The notes under the pieces are model-generated. The model was not told the DNA's origin, ran no database searches, and worked only from the letters and a program-made list of their open reading frames with translations. Below, piece by piece: positions 17,393-27,391 of a stretch of DNA of 64,000 nucleotides. Source of the stretch: Sulfurospirillum sp. (GTDB lineage Bacteria; Campylobacterota; Campylobacteria; Campylobacterales; Sulfurospirillaceae); the NCBI GenBank assembly GCA_016744795.1, contig JADGDR010000003.1:1-64000 (forward strand), in the 5' to 3' direction. Within the stretch, counting starts at the first letter, position 1. Each line of letters opens with the position of its first letter. The position numbers were made by a program, and so were the translations under genes.

Positions 17393-18726
17393 ATATAGTT
17401 ATAGCTGGAGCAGGAAAAGTAGGCTATTTTTTAGCTAAAGAGCTCATGGAAGAGAATAAAGTTACTCTTATTGATAGTAATGAAAAAACCATTCAAAACA
17501 TTGATGAGACATTAGATGTTCTAAGTATCTGTGGAGATGTCGAAAATCCCTATACTTATAGAAGTATCAAAAATGACATAGACCTTTTTATTGCAGTTAC
17601 TGATTCAGATGAAGTAAATCTTCTCTCATCTTTAATTATAGATAATATAGTACATGTAAAAGAGAAAATAGTTCGTCTTAAAAATGATTTTTTTATGAAC
17701 GAAAAAATAAAAGAGAAACTTGGAATTACAGATATAATTACACCATCTATTAATGTAGCTCATACATTTAACTATCTCATTGATTTTCCACATGCTAATA
17801 ATATAAAAACATTTGATTTTACAAAAGCTCTACTACTCTCAATACGAATACACGACAAATTTGTGCCTCTTTTATTATCAACATTCAAACGCAACTTAAA
17901 CGATAAAATCATAGTAGCAGGTATTGAAAGAGGAGATAAAATTTTTATTCCTGATGAAATGGCAATGCTTATGCCAAATGATTTAATATACTTTTTTACA
18001 TTTCCCTCTCAGATGAAAGAGATTAGAATAAGTATTTGCAATAAAGAAGAAAAACAAGCGACAAAAAACTGCATTGTTTATGGAGCAAATCAACTCGGAA
18101 TAGAAATTTCAAAAGTTTTAGCAAAAAAAGGGCTTAATATAAAGCTTATAGATAAAACTTTAGAGGGATGTAAACAAGCTAATACCATCCTAAAAAACAG
18201 TGTAGAAGTTATAAAAAGCAACTATAATTTAGATTTTATTCTAGAAACTCATGCAAAAAATGCAAATATTTTTATATCAGCAACTACAAATGATGAGTTT
18301 AATATAACGAAATGTATGGAAGCGAATCAAAAAGGTATAGAAAAAGTAATAGGAATCCACAATAACAGACAATATGCTTCACTTATGAGAAAACTAGGTA
18401 TCGAAGTAATTCGTGGTGAAAAAATGAATGCTTACTATACTATTCTTGAAAAAATATCTTCTTCCAAACTCGTTTCACAAAGAGCATTTTGTGGCGATGA
18501 AGGCATGGTATATCTTAGAAAAACATATCCTCAAATGATAGGTAAAACATTGGAAATTAGTAATAAAATATATGAAATAGGTAGCTTTTTTATCCAAAGA
18601 GATAAAAAGTTTCTTCCTTACAAAAGTATTGAAACATTTATTGAAGGGGATATAATCATCTGTTTTTCTCTTAAGAAAAACTCTAAATCTATAACAAATT
18701 GGTTTAAACAAAATATAGATGAATAA
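17389..18726 (+). CDS. trkA: TrkA potassium-uptake regulatory subunit
   Basis: 445 residues with two RCK units. The first starts NIVIAGAGKVGYFLAKEL (NAD-binding GxGxxG) and the second NCIVYGANQLGIEISKVL near residue 227. Each is followed by a TrkA-C-like segment. It gates TrkH on the cytoplasmic side according to NAD(H)/ATP. Starts with TTG inside the previous stop (TTGA) and overlaps trkH by eight bases. A near-copy of the iterated palindrome (GTACATGTAAAAG) lies at about 17650 in the coding sequence. Confidence 0.93.
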   Translation: MNIVIAGAGKVGYFLAKELMEENKVTLIDSNEKTIQNIDETLDVLSICGDVENPYTYRSIKNDIDLFIAVTDSDEVNLLSSLIIDNIVHVKEKIVRLKNDFFMNEKIKEKLGITDIITPSINVAHTFNYLIDFPHANNIKTFDFTKALLLSIRIHDKFVPLLLSTFKRNLNDKIIVAGIERGDKIFIPDEMAMLMPNDLIYFFTFPSQMKEIRISICNKEEKQATKNCIVYGANQLGIEISKVLAKKGLNIKLIDKTLEGCKQANTILKNSVEVIKSNYNLDFILETHAKNANIFISATTNDEFNITKCMEANQKGIEKVIGIHNNRQYASLMRKLGIEVIRGEKMNAYYTILEKISSSKLVSQRAFCGDEGMVYLRKTYPQMIGKTLEISNKIYEIGSFFIQRDKKFLPYKSIETFIEGDIIICFSLKKNSKSITNWFKQNIDE

Positions 18727-20161
18727 AAAAAACATCCTCAAGTTTATCTCTACTGTAGGTATTGTTGTCTTTTTTGTACTTCTTATACCACCTATAATAG
18801 GTTTTTTTTATGGTGAAGATGTTTCTACATATATATTAACAATGCTATTTTTCTTATCATTAAATGCAATTACATTTTATTTTTTGAAAGATCACTGCTT
18901 AACTCTTAGTATCAAAGAGAGCATTATATCAGTAAATTTAGTTTGGTTACTTCTAGGGATTGCAGGAGCACTTCCTTTTATTTTAAATTTAAATATAAAT
19001 TTTGCAGATGCTTTTTTTGAATCTATTAGTGGATTTACTACAACTGGTGCAACAATTTTTTCAAATGTAGAGGCACTACCCCATAGTTTACTTTTTCATA
19101 GAAGTCTAACACATTGGCTAGGTGGTATGGGTATTATAGTCCTTGGTGTTGGACTTTTACCACTTTTAAATCCGAATGGTTCTTTATCACTATTTAAAGC
19201 TGAATCAACAGGAATCACCATTGATAAAATTTCACCAAAAATAAAAGACACAGCAAAAAAACTTTGGATGATTTACCTCCTTTTTACATTTGCTAACTTT
19301 ATTTTTCTTATGGTATTTGGCATGAACTGGTTTGATGCTTTGTCTCACGCGCTATCAACCATTTCAACCGGAGGATTTTCTACAAAAAATGACTCTCTAG
19401 GATACTTCAAAAATGATGCAATTCTATGGACAACTATATTCTTCATGTATATCTCAAGCTTAAATTTCATCTCTCATATTAAATTTTTTATGGGCGATAA
19501 AAAAGCATATTTACATGAAGAGTTTATATGGTTAACAATCATGCTTATAACTCTATCATTTGGACTTGCATTTGTTCACTATACAAATAGTAACGATAGT
19601 TTCTATACAGCTCTTACCCATGCTTCTTTCTCAATAGTCTCTGTCTCAACAACAACAGGTTTTGCTACTCTTAACTATGAAGATTGGGGAAATGTAGCAG
19701 TTATGATTATCTTTTTTGCTATGATTTTAGGTGGAAACACTGGTTCAACTGCAGGTGGTATTAAAAGTATTAGGCATATTATATTTTTAAAAAATATATT
19801 TTTTGAAATAAAACGCGCACTTAATCCAGATACCGTTTCTTCTATCTTCATTGACAATAAAGAGATAAAAAATTCTACTATTCGTTCAGTTTTTGGTTTT
19901 CTATCACTATTTACAATGACAATTTTCATAACAATGGCATACCTTTATGCAAGAGGTTTTGATGAGATGAGTTCAATTTCAACTGCAATCTCTATGGTGG
20001 GAAATATTGGACCAGGATTTGGACTTACAGGTCCTGCTCAAAACTATGGTTTTTTTACTTGGTATGACAAATTAGTTCTTAGCTTTGCTATGATTGTAGG
20101 GAGATTGGAATGTTATACAGTCTTTATAATCTTTTCAATATCATTTTGGAAAAAATTCTAA
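18719..20161 (+). CDS. trkH: TrkH potassium channel/transporter subunit
   Basis: 480 residues with the expected membrane repeats. Selectivity-filter-type loops are visible: SISGFTTTGATIF near 101-113, ALSTISTGGFST near 215-226, SVSTTTGFA near 309, and ISMVGNIGPGFG near 425. Together with TrkA it imports potassium. Starts at ATG overlapping the trkA stop; the next gene begins at the base after its stop. Confidence 0.95.
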   Translation: MNKKNILKFISTVGIVVFFVLLIPPIIGFFYGEDVSTYILTMLFFLSLNAITFYFLKDHCLTLSIKESIISVNLVWLLLGIAGALPFILNLNINFADAFFESISGFTTTGATIFSNVEALPHSLLFHRSLTHWLGGMGIIVLGVGLLPLLNPNGSLSLFKAESTGITIDKISPKIKDTAKKLWMIYLLFTFANFIFLMVFGMNWFDALSHALSTISTGGFSTKNDSLGYFKNDAILWTTIFFMYISSLNFISHIKFFMGDKKAYLHEEFIWLTIMLITLSFGLAFVHYTNSNDSFYTALTHASFSIVSVSTTTGFATLNYEDWGNVAVMIIFFAMILGGNTGSTAGGIKSIRHIIFLKNIFFEIKRALNPDTVSSIFIDNKEIKNSTIRSVFGFLSLFTMTIFITMAYLYARGFDEMSSISTAISMVGNIGPGFGLTGPAQNYGFFTWYDKLVLSFAMIVGRLECYTVFIIFSISFWKKF

Positions 20162-21031
20162 GTGAGTTTTAAAAAGTTTCACCAACAATTTAGCTATTTC
20201 GATATTCAAGAGACAATAGAATTTTACTCTATTTTTGATGGTCATCCTTTTTTAGACTTCCTAAAACTAGATGAAGATTTAGAAACATGTATACAAATTA
20301 ATATCCTAGATAGAATAGATGAGTTAAAACCTTATTTCGTCTACGACGAAGATACTGATTTTGAAAAAGATTTAGAATCTATTCTTATCCGTTTGGCTAT
20401 TGGAGACAGGAAAAGTTATACTGCTTATAAAAAAGTCAATATTTCTCAAATACGTGGGCGTGCTCTATATAAAGCTCTTTTTGAAAAAAATATCATTAAA
20501 AAAGAGAGAAGCCGTGAAAAACCTCTACGAGAATTCAAAGGGCAGCTCATAAAAAAATCTCTTCGTAAATATGAGATACAAGATAAAATACATTTTTGTG
20601 ATAATTTTACCCGTTTTTGGTTTACTTTTATTGCTCCTCACCTTGAAGAACCTTTACATGTAAAGAGTATCATAACTAATATAGAACAATATATAAGTTT
20701 AAGTTTTGAAGAGTTAAGTAATGAATTAATAATATATAAATATAAAAAACAAAATATTATAAACTTCGGAAGTTATTGGGATAAGAGTATAGAAATAGAC
20801 CTGCTTATTGAGGCAAAAGATGGTACAATGATTGCGGGTGAGACCAAATGGAAAAACCATAAAATATGCAAAAATATACTAAAAACTCTACAAAAAAAAT
20901 GTGAAAGAGCTCAGCTTAGTGCTTCTAAGTTTGTATTGTTCTCAAAAAGTGGCTTTAGCAAAGAACTACAATCAAAACAAACTGACGAAATAATGTTATT
21001 TGAATTAAAAGATTTTGAGGAGTTATATTGA
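20162..21031 (+). CDS. Stand-alone DUF234 protein (ATPase-less, nuclease-like fold)
   Basis: 289 residues starting with GTG immediately after the trkH stop. The C-terminal part resembles DUF234, normally the tail of archaeal-type AAA ATPases. There is no P-loop here. The C-terminal EIDLLIEAKDGTMIAGETKW gives D...E-x-K, the pattern of PD-(D/E)XK nucleases. The central region contains a winged-helix-like segment. An iterated palindrome encodes LHVK near residue 165. Its job in a potassium/flagellar-kinase operon is unknown; DNA binding or cleavage is inference. Confidence 0.7.
   Translation: MSFKKFHQQFSYFDIQETIEFYSIFDGHPFLDFLKLDEDLETCIQINILDRIDELKPYFVYDEDTDFEKDLESILIRLAIGDRKSYTAYKKVNISQIRGRALYKALFEKNIIKKERSREKPLREFKGQLIKKSLRKYEIQDKIHFCDNFTRFWFTFIAPHLEEPLHVKSIITNIEQYISLSFEELSNELIIYKYKKQNIINFGSYWDKSIEIDLLIEAKDGTMIAGETKWKNHKICKNILKTLQKKCERAQLSASKFVLFSKSGFSKELQSKQTDEIMLFELKDFEELY
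20652..20665. repeat. Iterated palindrome copy inside the DUF234 gene
   Basis: Exact CTTTACATGTAAAG within coding sequence, read as Leu-His-Val-Lys. Confidence 0.85.
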
Positions 21032-22044
21032 TAGACGAAAGCCTATTAAATAGTCTAAGTAACAAAGAAAAAGAGATATTTAAAAAAGGTTTAGAAGATC
21101 TTATAAGCCAAACCTATGTAATAGAAGATGAATATAAAAAACTTAATGAATCATATACTTCATTACAAAATTTTATAGCACAAATTATAGAAGTTCAACC
21201 AAATGCTCTTTGGGTTTTAGATAAAAATGGTGAGATTTTCTTACAAAATAGTGAAGCTAAAAAGATAACTGGACTTTTAAGCCATATAGATGATAGTTCA
21301 AAAAGTACGTATGAGATAGAGTGTGAAGGAAACTTTTATCTTGTAAAAGTTGCTTTTCAAGAAGAAAAAACAATTATAAGTGCAACAGATATTACTGAAG
21401 AAAAAAGACGAGAACGCTTAGCTTCTATGGGTCAAGTGGCTGCTCATCTTTCTCATGAGATAAGAAATCCCATAGGTTCAGTGTCTCTTTTAGCATCTAC
21501 ACTCTTCAAGAAAGTAGATATAAAAAGTAAACCACTGGTTTTAGAGATAAGAAAAGCTATCTGGAGAGTAGAACGTATCATAAAAGCAACCCTTCTTTTT
21601 ACAAAAGGACTTCAACCTAACTTCCAACACTTTTACTTAGACAAACTAAGTATAGAATGTGAATTAGCAGTAGAACAATACACATTTTCAAAAGATATTG
21701 ATTTTAAATTTAATTTTCCACATACTCAGATAGAGGGAGATTTAGAACTTCTTATTTTAGTTTTACAAAACTTTATATTCAATGCCATTGATGCCATCGA
21801 AGAAGATGAAAAAGAGAGAGGAAAAATAAGTATACTTTATAAAAACAATGCAATTTACATCACTGACAATGGAAAAGAAATAGAAAATAAAAACATACTT
21901 TTTGAACCATTTAAGACGACAAAAACAAAAGGTCATGGACTAGGTCTTGCTTTATCTTTACAAATCATTAAGGCACATTGTGGCAAAATTGTCTTACTTA
22001 AAAATACTAAAGGCTTTAAAATAACCTTAGGAGATAAAAAATGA
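21028..22044 (+). CDS. flgS: FlgS sigma-54-linked flagellar histidine kinase
   Basis: 338 residues, soluble. An N-terminal coiled coil ([20 protein letters not shown]), a PAS-like segment near 45-125 ([20 protein letters not shown]), the phospho-histidine H143 in HLSHEIRNP, then the ATPase domain ([22 protein letters not shown]). This matches Campylobacter/Helicobacter FlgS, which with FlgR activates RpoN-dependent flagellar genes. TTG start inside the previous stop (TTGA), and the stop overlaps the next gene. No flgR or flagellar genes are nearby, so regulation is in trans. Confidence 0.82.
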   Translation: MIDESLLNSLSNKEKEIFKKGLEDLISQTYVIEDEYKKLNESYTSLQNFIAQIIEVQPNALWVLDKNGEIFLQNSEAKKITGLLSHIDDSSKSTYEIECEGNFYLVKVAFQEEKTIISATDITEEKRRERLASMGQVAAHLSHEIRNPIGSVSLLASTLFKKVDIKSKPLVLEIRKAIWRVERIIKATLLFTKGLQPNFQHFYLDKLSIECELAVEQYTFSKDIDFKFNFPHTQIEGDLELLILVLQNFIFNAIDAIEEDEKERGKISILYKNNAIYITDNGKEIENKNILFEPFKTTKTKGHGLGLALSLQIIKAHCGKIVLLKNTKGFKITLGDKK

Positions 22045-23561
22045 TAAAAGAGAGTCTAAAGATTTTCATCTGTGATTTAAAAAAATCTTCTATAGATTTG
22101 CTTCCTATCATAGCAGTAGTTGCTTTTTTCCAAATAGTCATCATTAAAACTGTGCCTGATAACCTTATCTCTATATGTATTGGACTAAGTATAGTTGCCA
22201 TTGGTTTGGCACTTTTTATACGCGGACTTGAAATAGGAATCTTCCCCGTAGGTGAAAACCTTGCAAATGATTTTGCTAAAAAAGGTTCTATCTTTTGGTT
22301 ACTTAGCTTTTCATTTTTAATTGGGTTTTCGACAACTATTGCAGAACCTGCGCTTATAGCTATAGCAAATAAAGCTGCTATCATTAGTGATGGTAGAATT
22401 GACGCTTTTTATCTTCGTTTAACTGTTGCATTTTCAGTAGGCTTTGCTATAGCACTTGGAGTGCTTCGCATACTTCTAGGTCACCCTATACAATACTACA
22501 TCATCGCTGGTTATATTATAGTTGTAAGTGTCACATTTTTTGCTCCTATAGAGATAATAGGTCTTGCTTATGATAGTGGAGGAGTAACAACTTCAACTGT
22601 TACAGTTCCTCTTGTAGCCGCCTTAGGTATAGGACTAAGTTCTAGCATAAAAGGAAGAAATCCTGCCATAGATGGTTTTGGTTTAATTGCTTTTGCTTCA
22701 CTTACACCTATGATATTTGTTCAAGTTTTTGGAATCCTAGTATATAACTTTGGTTCAACTACAGAAGTACTAAATGAAGCCATACAAACAGGTTCAATAA
22801 TAAATCGTTTTGGTATGTATAACTTAATGATAGAATTTTTTGGTGTTATAAAAGATGTTTTACCCATACTTCTAGTAATAGGATTCTTTCAATACATTAT
22901 TATTAAAAAACCTATCCCTCATCTTAAAAAAGTTATAGTTGGTGTTATTCTTCTTATCGTGGGGCTTGATGCATTTATAGTTGGTTTAGAGCTTGGGCTT
23001 TTTCCTATTGGTGAAAGTATAGCTTATGCATTGACATCTATGGGTAATAACTATCTTATATATCTATTTGGTTTTATGATAGGATTTTCAACTACCATGG
23101 CAGAACCTGCCCTTATAGCCATTGCTATGAAAGCAAGTGATATAAGTAAAGGAAATATAAACCAAAATACTCTTAGAATTGCTGTTGCAATTGGTGTTGC
23201 TTGTGGTATTTCACTTGGAGCATATAGACTTGTAAGTGGAACACCTCTTCACTACTATATAATAGTTGGATACATCATAGTCATTATCATGACTTACTTT
23301 GCACCAAAGTATATAGTCCCAATAGCATACGATAGTGGTGGTGTTACTACTTCAACAGTTACAGTTCCATTAGTAGCAGCTCTTGGACTTGGTTTAGCGG
23401 AAAATATTGAGGGAAGAAATCCACTCATAGATGGTTTTGGACTTATAGCTTTTGCCTCCTTATTCCCTATGATAACTGTTATGGGTTATGGAATAATTGC
23501 ACAATATCAAAACAATAAAAAAAAGGTATCTCTACTAAAAGCCGAAGCTTTAGTGGAATGA
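22041..23561 (+). CDS. DUF1538 membrane protein with internal duplication
   Basis: 506 residues, about 12-14 helices, built of two homologous halves. Each half carries IGFSTT(I/M)AEPALIAIA and [20 protein letters not shown], then EGRNP-like and [11 protein letters not shown]. The inverted or tandem halves and the conserved Glu/Asp/Ser-Gly-Gly motifs look like a secondary transporter or channel. DUF1538 has no function that I know. It overlaps flgS by four bases and is followed by PII-like and CBS genes, which suggests control by nucleotides. Confidence 0.88.
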   Translation: MIKESLKIFICDLKKSSIDLLPIIAVVAFFQIVIIKTVPDNLISICIGLSIVAIGLALFIRGLEIGIFPVGENLANDFAKKGSIFWLLSFSFLIGFSTTIAEPALIAIANKAAIISDGRIDAFYLRLTVAFSVGFAIALGVLRILLGHPIQYYIIAGYIIVVSVTFFAPIEIIGLAYDSGGVTTSTVTVPLVAALGIGLSSSIKGRNPAIDGFGLIAFASLTPMIFVQVFGILVYNFGSTTEVLNEAIQTGSIINRFGMYNLMIEFFGVIKDVLPILLVIGFFQYIIIKKPIPHLKKVIVGVILLIVGLDAFIVGLELGLFPIGESIAYALTSMGNNYLIYLFGFMIGFSTTMAEPALIAIAMKASDISKGNINQNTLRIAVAIGVACGISLGAYRLVSGTPLHYYIIVGYIIVIIMTYFAPKYIVPIAYDSGGVTTSTVTVPLVAALGLGLAENIEGRNPLIDGFGLIAFASLFPMITVMGYGIIAQYQNNKKKVSLLKAEALVE

Positions 23562-23562
23562 A

Positions 23563-23588
23563 TTTAACTTGAACAAGTTCAAGTTAAA
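23563..23588. promoter_or_regulatory. Perfect inverted repeat in the DUF1538-PII gap
   Basis: TTTAACTTGAA / TTCAAGTTAAA, an 11-bp perfect stem with loop CAAG, starts two bases after the DUF1538 stop. No T run follows. It could be an operator, or an mRNA hairpin setting the ratio of transporter to PII-like protein. Confidence 0.6.
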
Positions 23589-23613
23589 AAAAGTTAAATA
23601 TAAAGGAGAACAG

Positions 23614-23967
23614 ATGAGATTTGTAGCGTTAATAGCTATCGTTCCTGATTCAAAAGAAGAAGAAGCAGTTGATATAGCTAAACAAGCCGGAGCAGGTGGA
23701 GTTACTATTTTTAACGGAAAAACAATTGGGCTAGAAGAAAAAAAAGTATTTTTTGGATTAACTTTAGAAGAGAATGTTTCAGCACTTCTTTTTATACTTC
23801 CTGAAAAATTAAGTATGAAAGTTTTTAAAGCATTTAGAAAAGAGCTTGAACTTCACAATGATGAAAATGCAAACGGAATGGTCTTTACTTTTCCTTTATC
23901 ACACCTTTCTGGTATGGAAAGTAAAGAAGTAAGTCTATTTGAAAAAGAAATATTAGAGGAGTTATAA
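23614..23967 (+). CDS. PII-like signalling protein
   Basis: 117 residues. MRFVALIAIVPDSKEEEAVDIAKQAGAGGVTIF shows the ferredoxin-like fold of PII (beta-alpha-beta with the Gly-rich AGAGGVTI turn). The length matches GlnB-type proteins, but the uridylylation T-loop sequence is not present, so it is a divergent PII-like sensor. The start at 23614 follows AAAGGAG; an upstream in-frame ATG runs through the hairpin and lacks a binding site. The CBS gene starts at the base after its stop. Likely regulates the DUF1538 protein by binding nucleotide or a small ligand. Confidence 0.8.
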   Translation: MRFVALIAIVPDSKEEEAVDIAKQAGAGGVTIFNGKTIGLEEKKVFFGLTLEENVSALLFILPEKLSMKVFKAFRKELELHNDENANGMVFTFPLSHLSGMESKEVSLFEKEILEEL

Positions 23968-24375
23968 ATGTTAGTTAAAGATGTAATGGTAGAAGCAAGT
24001 AAGATAATAAAAATTTCCCCAATGATGCCCATACGTGAAGCATTAAATATAATGAGGAATAAAAAAGTAAAATCTTTAGTTGTAGATAAACTCAAACCTC
24101 ATGATGCATATGGTATGCTCACATACAAAAATATACTAACATCAATAGTCGCAAATGATGGCGATATAGATTTACTAAGAGTTTATGATATCTACTCAAA
24201 ACCAGCTTTTCAAATTTCTGAGCAATTAGATGTCAGATATGCTGCACAAACTATGGTAAAAGGTGGAGTAAAAAGACTTTTAGTTATAGACAATAATGAA
24301 CTTGAAGGCATATTGACCATGACTGACATACTTGGTGTTTTATTAGAGAGTGTAAAAGAAGTAGAAGAGAGTTAA
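23968..24375 (+). CDS. Tandem CBS-domain protein
   Basis: 135 residues comprising just a CBS pair: VKDVMVEASKIIKISPMMPI then YDIYSKPAFQISEQLDVRYA, ending LLVIDNNELEGILTMTDIL. CBS pairs bind AMP/ATP/SAM and switch partner proteins. It follows the PII-like gene with no gap and closes the eight-gene operon, so a nucleotide-gated DUF1538 transporter is a reasonable model. The partner is inferred from position only. Confidence 0.88.
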   Translation: MLVKDVMVEASKIIKISPMMPIREALNIMRNKKVKSLVVDKLKPHDAYGMLTYKNILTSIVANDGDIDLLRVYDIYSKPAFQISEQLDVRYAAQTMVKGGVKRLLVIDNNELEGILTMTDILGVLLESVKEVEES

Positions 24376-24380
24376 ACAAT

Positions 24381-24408
24381 GTAAAGGCACTTTCATAAGT
24401 GCCTTTAC
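24381..24408 (+). terminator. Terminator fused to an iterated palindrome
   Basis: GTAAAGGCACTT / AAGTGCCTTTAC is a 12-bp perfect stem with loop TCAT. Its descending arm runs directly into TTTACATGTAG (24404-24414), so a copy of the iterated motif is built into the end of the hairpin. It closes the trkA-CBS operon. Confidence 0.75.
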
Positions 24409-24432
24409 ATGTAGACTATTGAATATAAAAAC

Positions 24433-26328
24433 TTAAGTTTTAAATTGATTTAAAGTCATATTTAACTTTTCAGTCATATCATTTAAGTGTTCTGAGGCAG
24501 AGGCTATCTCTTCAACACTTCTTGCATTTTCACCTGAAAATTCATTTATGTTAACAATTTTAGTTACTATTTCATCTATATTTTTTCCTGTATCTATATA
24601 ATCATTCATCATCTTTTCATTTATCTCAATTGCATTTTCCATAACTGTTGTTGTAATACTTATCTCTTGTTCAACATTTTGTGCAAATCCAGTAAGCTTT
24701 TGTATATCTTTTGAATTTTTACTCATCTGATCACTTGCATTTGAAATTGCTTGAACTATAACATTTATGGTAGCATTTATCTCAATCAAACTTTTTTGAG
24801 TACGCTCAGCAAGTTTTCTCACCTCATCAGCAACAACAGCAAAACCACGTCCATGTTCACCTGCACGAGCAGCCTCAATTGCGGCATTTAATGCTAAAAG
24901 ATTGGTCTGATCTGCTATATCATTGATAACAATAAGAACTTCTTTTACTTGCTCTGCATCCTGACTTAATTGCTCAATATTATCTGCAAGTTCCATTTCT
25001 ACTTGAGTACTTTTTTCAACACTTTCAGACATTATTACAATCTCTTTTTGTGCTTTTTGCAATGAAACATTAGCCTTTTGTATCTCTTGTTTATTATTAT
25101 CTGCTTCTTCTAAAGAACCAGTTATCTCTTCTTTGATACTTTGTGCTATTTGTGTAGTTTGGGCAACTAAGGTAGTTGAATCTTCTACTCTAGTTCCTAC
25201 TTGCATAGCAGTAGAAGAAAGTTCATGAGAAACAGATGAATTTTCACTTGCTAATTGTTTCGCATCTTGAATAATAACTCTAACTTTTTGTATAAACTTA
25301 TTTATTTCTCTACTAGCACCTGAGATTTCATCTTGCTTGTTATCCTTTAAACGCTTAGTTAAATCACCATCTCCACTGGCTAAATCAGCGGCATGTTCTT
25401 TCATATCAAACAATGGTTTCAAAGAGTGTGTAATAACAAAGAAAACTATAATTAAAGAAATAATAATGGCTAAAACTCCAATAATTACAAATTTTATCAA
25501 TATTGCATCAGTCGATTTACTAATTTCATCAACTCCAGCTAAAGCTGCTAGTACCCAAGGACCTTCTTTTAAATGCATAAAATAAGCAATTTTATCTTTT
25601 CCTTTATAAGAATACGACAACATGCCACTCTTTTTTGATTTAATTCCTTGGTCCAAAATTTGTAAACCTACTTCACTTAAATTTTTTCCAACTATATCAA
25701 TGTTAGGATTAACTAATACTTTTCCACTTTCATGAAACAAAGACAAATAACCATTATTTAGTATTTTTACCTTTTTAATTACATCATCTATCTCATTTGT
25801 TCTTATCTCACTTGCTAATACTCCAAAAGGTTTACCATCTTTAAAAAAAGTTTTATTTATAGAAACATACTTAACTTCTTTTCCATTACTATCTGTATAA
25901 CTAATGGGTCCCAATATAGTAGTATCTGTTGTATTTATAGTTCCTTTGTACCAAGGTTTTGTTCTAAGATCCCATTGAGTACTTGGAGGAACCCATCCTG
26001 AAGTATCAAAATACTTACCATCAGAGAAACCACTAAAGATACCATATATTCCCATGCTTTTTTGCGTCAAATTCATATACTTAAGATGTGTACTTTCATC
26101 ATAATCTACGAGTTCTAATACATTTGTCAAATTTTCCATTAGCCGTTTTTTCTCTCTAAGGAATGCATCAACTTTGTTAGCTTCAATCACTACTTTACTA
26201 CTAAGACTTTGATTTACATTTTTTTCTATATTTTCATAAGCTATGTTATAACCAATATTAGTTAAAACGATAACACCTATAGTTACTATGCACGATACAA
26301 TTAGAAGTATCTTATTTTTTAACGTCAT
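24433..26328 (-). CDS. Methyl-accepting chemotaxis protein with dCache sensor
   Basis: 631 residues. Membrane helix near 7-28; periplasmic double-Cache domain near 35-275 with the [14 protein letters not shown] and RTKPWYKG motifs typical of dCache_1 amino-acid or carboxylate sensors; second helix near 278-300; HAMP; then the signalling domain with the hairpin tip [20 protein letters not shown] near 475-494. No C-terminal CheR/B pentapeptide. Single gene. Ligand unknown. Confidence 0.95.
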   Translation of the reverse strand: MTLKNKILLIVSCIVTIGVIVLTNIGYNIAYENIEKNVNQSLSSKVVIEANKVDAFLREKKRLMENLTNVLELVDYDESTHLKYMNLTQKSMGIYGIFSGFSDGKYFDTSGWVPPSTQWDLRTKPWYKGTINTTDTTILGPISYTDSNGKEVKYVSINKTFFKDGKPFGVLASEIRTNEIDDVIKKVKILNNGYLSLFHESGKVLVNPNIDIVGKNLSEVGLQILDQGIKSKKSGMLSYSYKGKDKIAYFMHLKEGPWVLAALAGVDEISKSTDAILIKFVIIGVLAIIISLIIVFFVITHSLKPLFDMKEHAADLASGDGDLTKRLKDNKQDEISGASREINKFIQKVRVIIQDAKQLASENSSVSHELSSTAMQVGTRVEDSTTLVAQTTQIAQSIKEEITGSLEEADNNKQEIQKANVSLQKAQKEIVIMSESVEKSTQVEMELADNIEQLSQDAEQVKEVLIVINDIADQTNLLALNAAIEAARAGEHGRGFAVVADEVRKLAERTQKSLIEINATINVIVQAISNASDQMSKNSKDIQKLTGFAQNVEQEISITTTVMENAIEINEKMMNDYIDTGKNIDEIVTKIVNINEFSGENARSVEEIASASEHLNDMTEKLNMTLNQFKT

Positions 26329-26499
26329 TTCCTCAATCCTTAAGTTTTTATTTAATCCAATTTTATTTTACTACAATATAAATAAAAAATCAGAACTTTA
26401 TCATGAAAAAAAGGAATTTATTTAAAAATATTCTATATTTACTACTAATTTTTATCGTTTACTAAAATGTGTGTATTATTGAGTTTTTATAATTATTAA

Positions 26500-26533
26500 A
26501 ATAAGATGTTATTTAATATAATAACATCTTATT
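26500..26533 (-). terminator. Terminator of the exonuclease/DUF711 unit
   Basis: AATAAGATGTTAT / ATAACATCTTATT forms a 13-bp perfect stem with an 8-base loop just beyond the exonuclease stop. In the minus direction a U-rich stretch follows. Confidence 0.7.
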
Positions 26534-26542
26534 ATATTAAAT

Positions 26543-27391
26543 TTAGTTTTTTAACATTTCAAGCAGTGTGTATTTGATATTTTTATCGCACTTATCACCC
26601 ATCTTATCTTGTTCTCTTAAAAGCCATTCTAAATAACCTCTATCAGAGTGAAAAACGTCTTCATAAGTCATGCCTCTATACTTTCCAAACAAAAACATTT
26701 TTAGCTTTACTGGTTCACTTGAAAGTTCTACGAGTTTACTCATAACTTCTGAATTTTTTAGACTATATTTTTCTTTTGCTCTAAAAAACAATTCCTTCAA
26801 AAACATTTTTAATATCAAAACATCGCCTATTGCATTATGGGCTTTTATTTCAACATTATATTTTTTTGCTTCATCACTCTCTTGCGTTTTTGAAAAAAGT
26901 TTATATCTAAAGGTTTGTAGTTTATAATTAGGAACTATATTATTACTCTTGTCTAAAATCTCCTCTTCAATCAAATCTTCTTGACCAAGTCCAGCACTTA
27001 CATGAGGTACTTTAACGTCATAAAGATGCATAGCACACTTTAGAGTATCTATAATTTGGTACTCATTTTTAAAATTGTGTTTTTCCAACATACCTAAGTC
27101 AAATGGAAGATTATGAGCTATAAGATAGTTATTTCCATTATTCAATTCATTTAAATCACTCCAAAACTCTGTCTTATCAAAAGAATTTTTACCTTCAAGT
27201 TCTTCTTGTCTTATACCATGAGTACTCATTGCTTGAAGTTTTATGGGAATCCTTGATGAACATAGTTCATCATAAACACCTTTTTTATACAACTCACCTT
27301 TAGTATCGGTTATTATTGCCCCTATTTGTATAATCTGATCTTCTACTTCTATGCCAGTTGTTTCTGTATCAAAAAATATATTATATGCCAT
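26543..27391 (-). CDS. DEDDh 3'-5' exonuclease with DUF3820-like tail
   Basis: 282 residues. DnaQ/RNase T-type exonuclease: FFDTETTG (residues 6-13), AHNLPFD near 94, and HNAIGDV near 187 giving the DEDDh histidine and last aspartate. The C-terminal FGKYRGMTYEDV resembles DUF3820, a short module found after exonuclease domains. Resembles exodeoxyribonuclease-I-like or orphan epsilon-type nucleases. Its ATG overlaps the DUF711 stop (TAATG), so translation is coupled. Confidence 0.85.
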   Translation of the reverse strand: MAYNIFFDTETTGIEVEDQIIQIGAIITDTKGELYKKGVYDELCSSRIPIKLQAMSTHGIRQEELEGKNSFDKTEFWSDLNELNNGNNYLIAHNLPFDLGMLEKHNFKNEYQIIDTLKCAMHLYDVKVPHVSAGLGQEDLIEEEILDKSNNIVPNYKLQTFRYKLFSKTQESDEAKKYNVEIKAHNAIGDVLILKMFLKELFFRAKEKYSLKNSEVMSKLVELSSEPVKLKMFLFGKYRGMTYEDVFHSDRGYLEWLLREQDKMGDKCDKNIKYTLLEMLKN

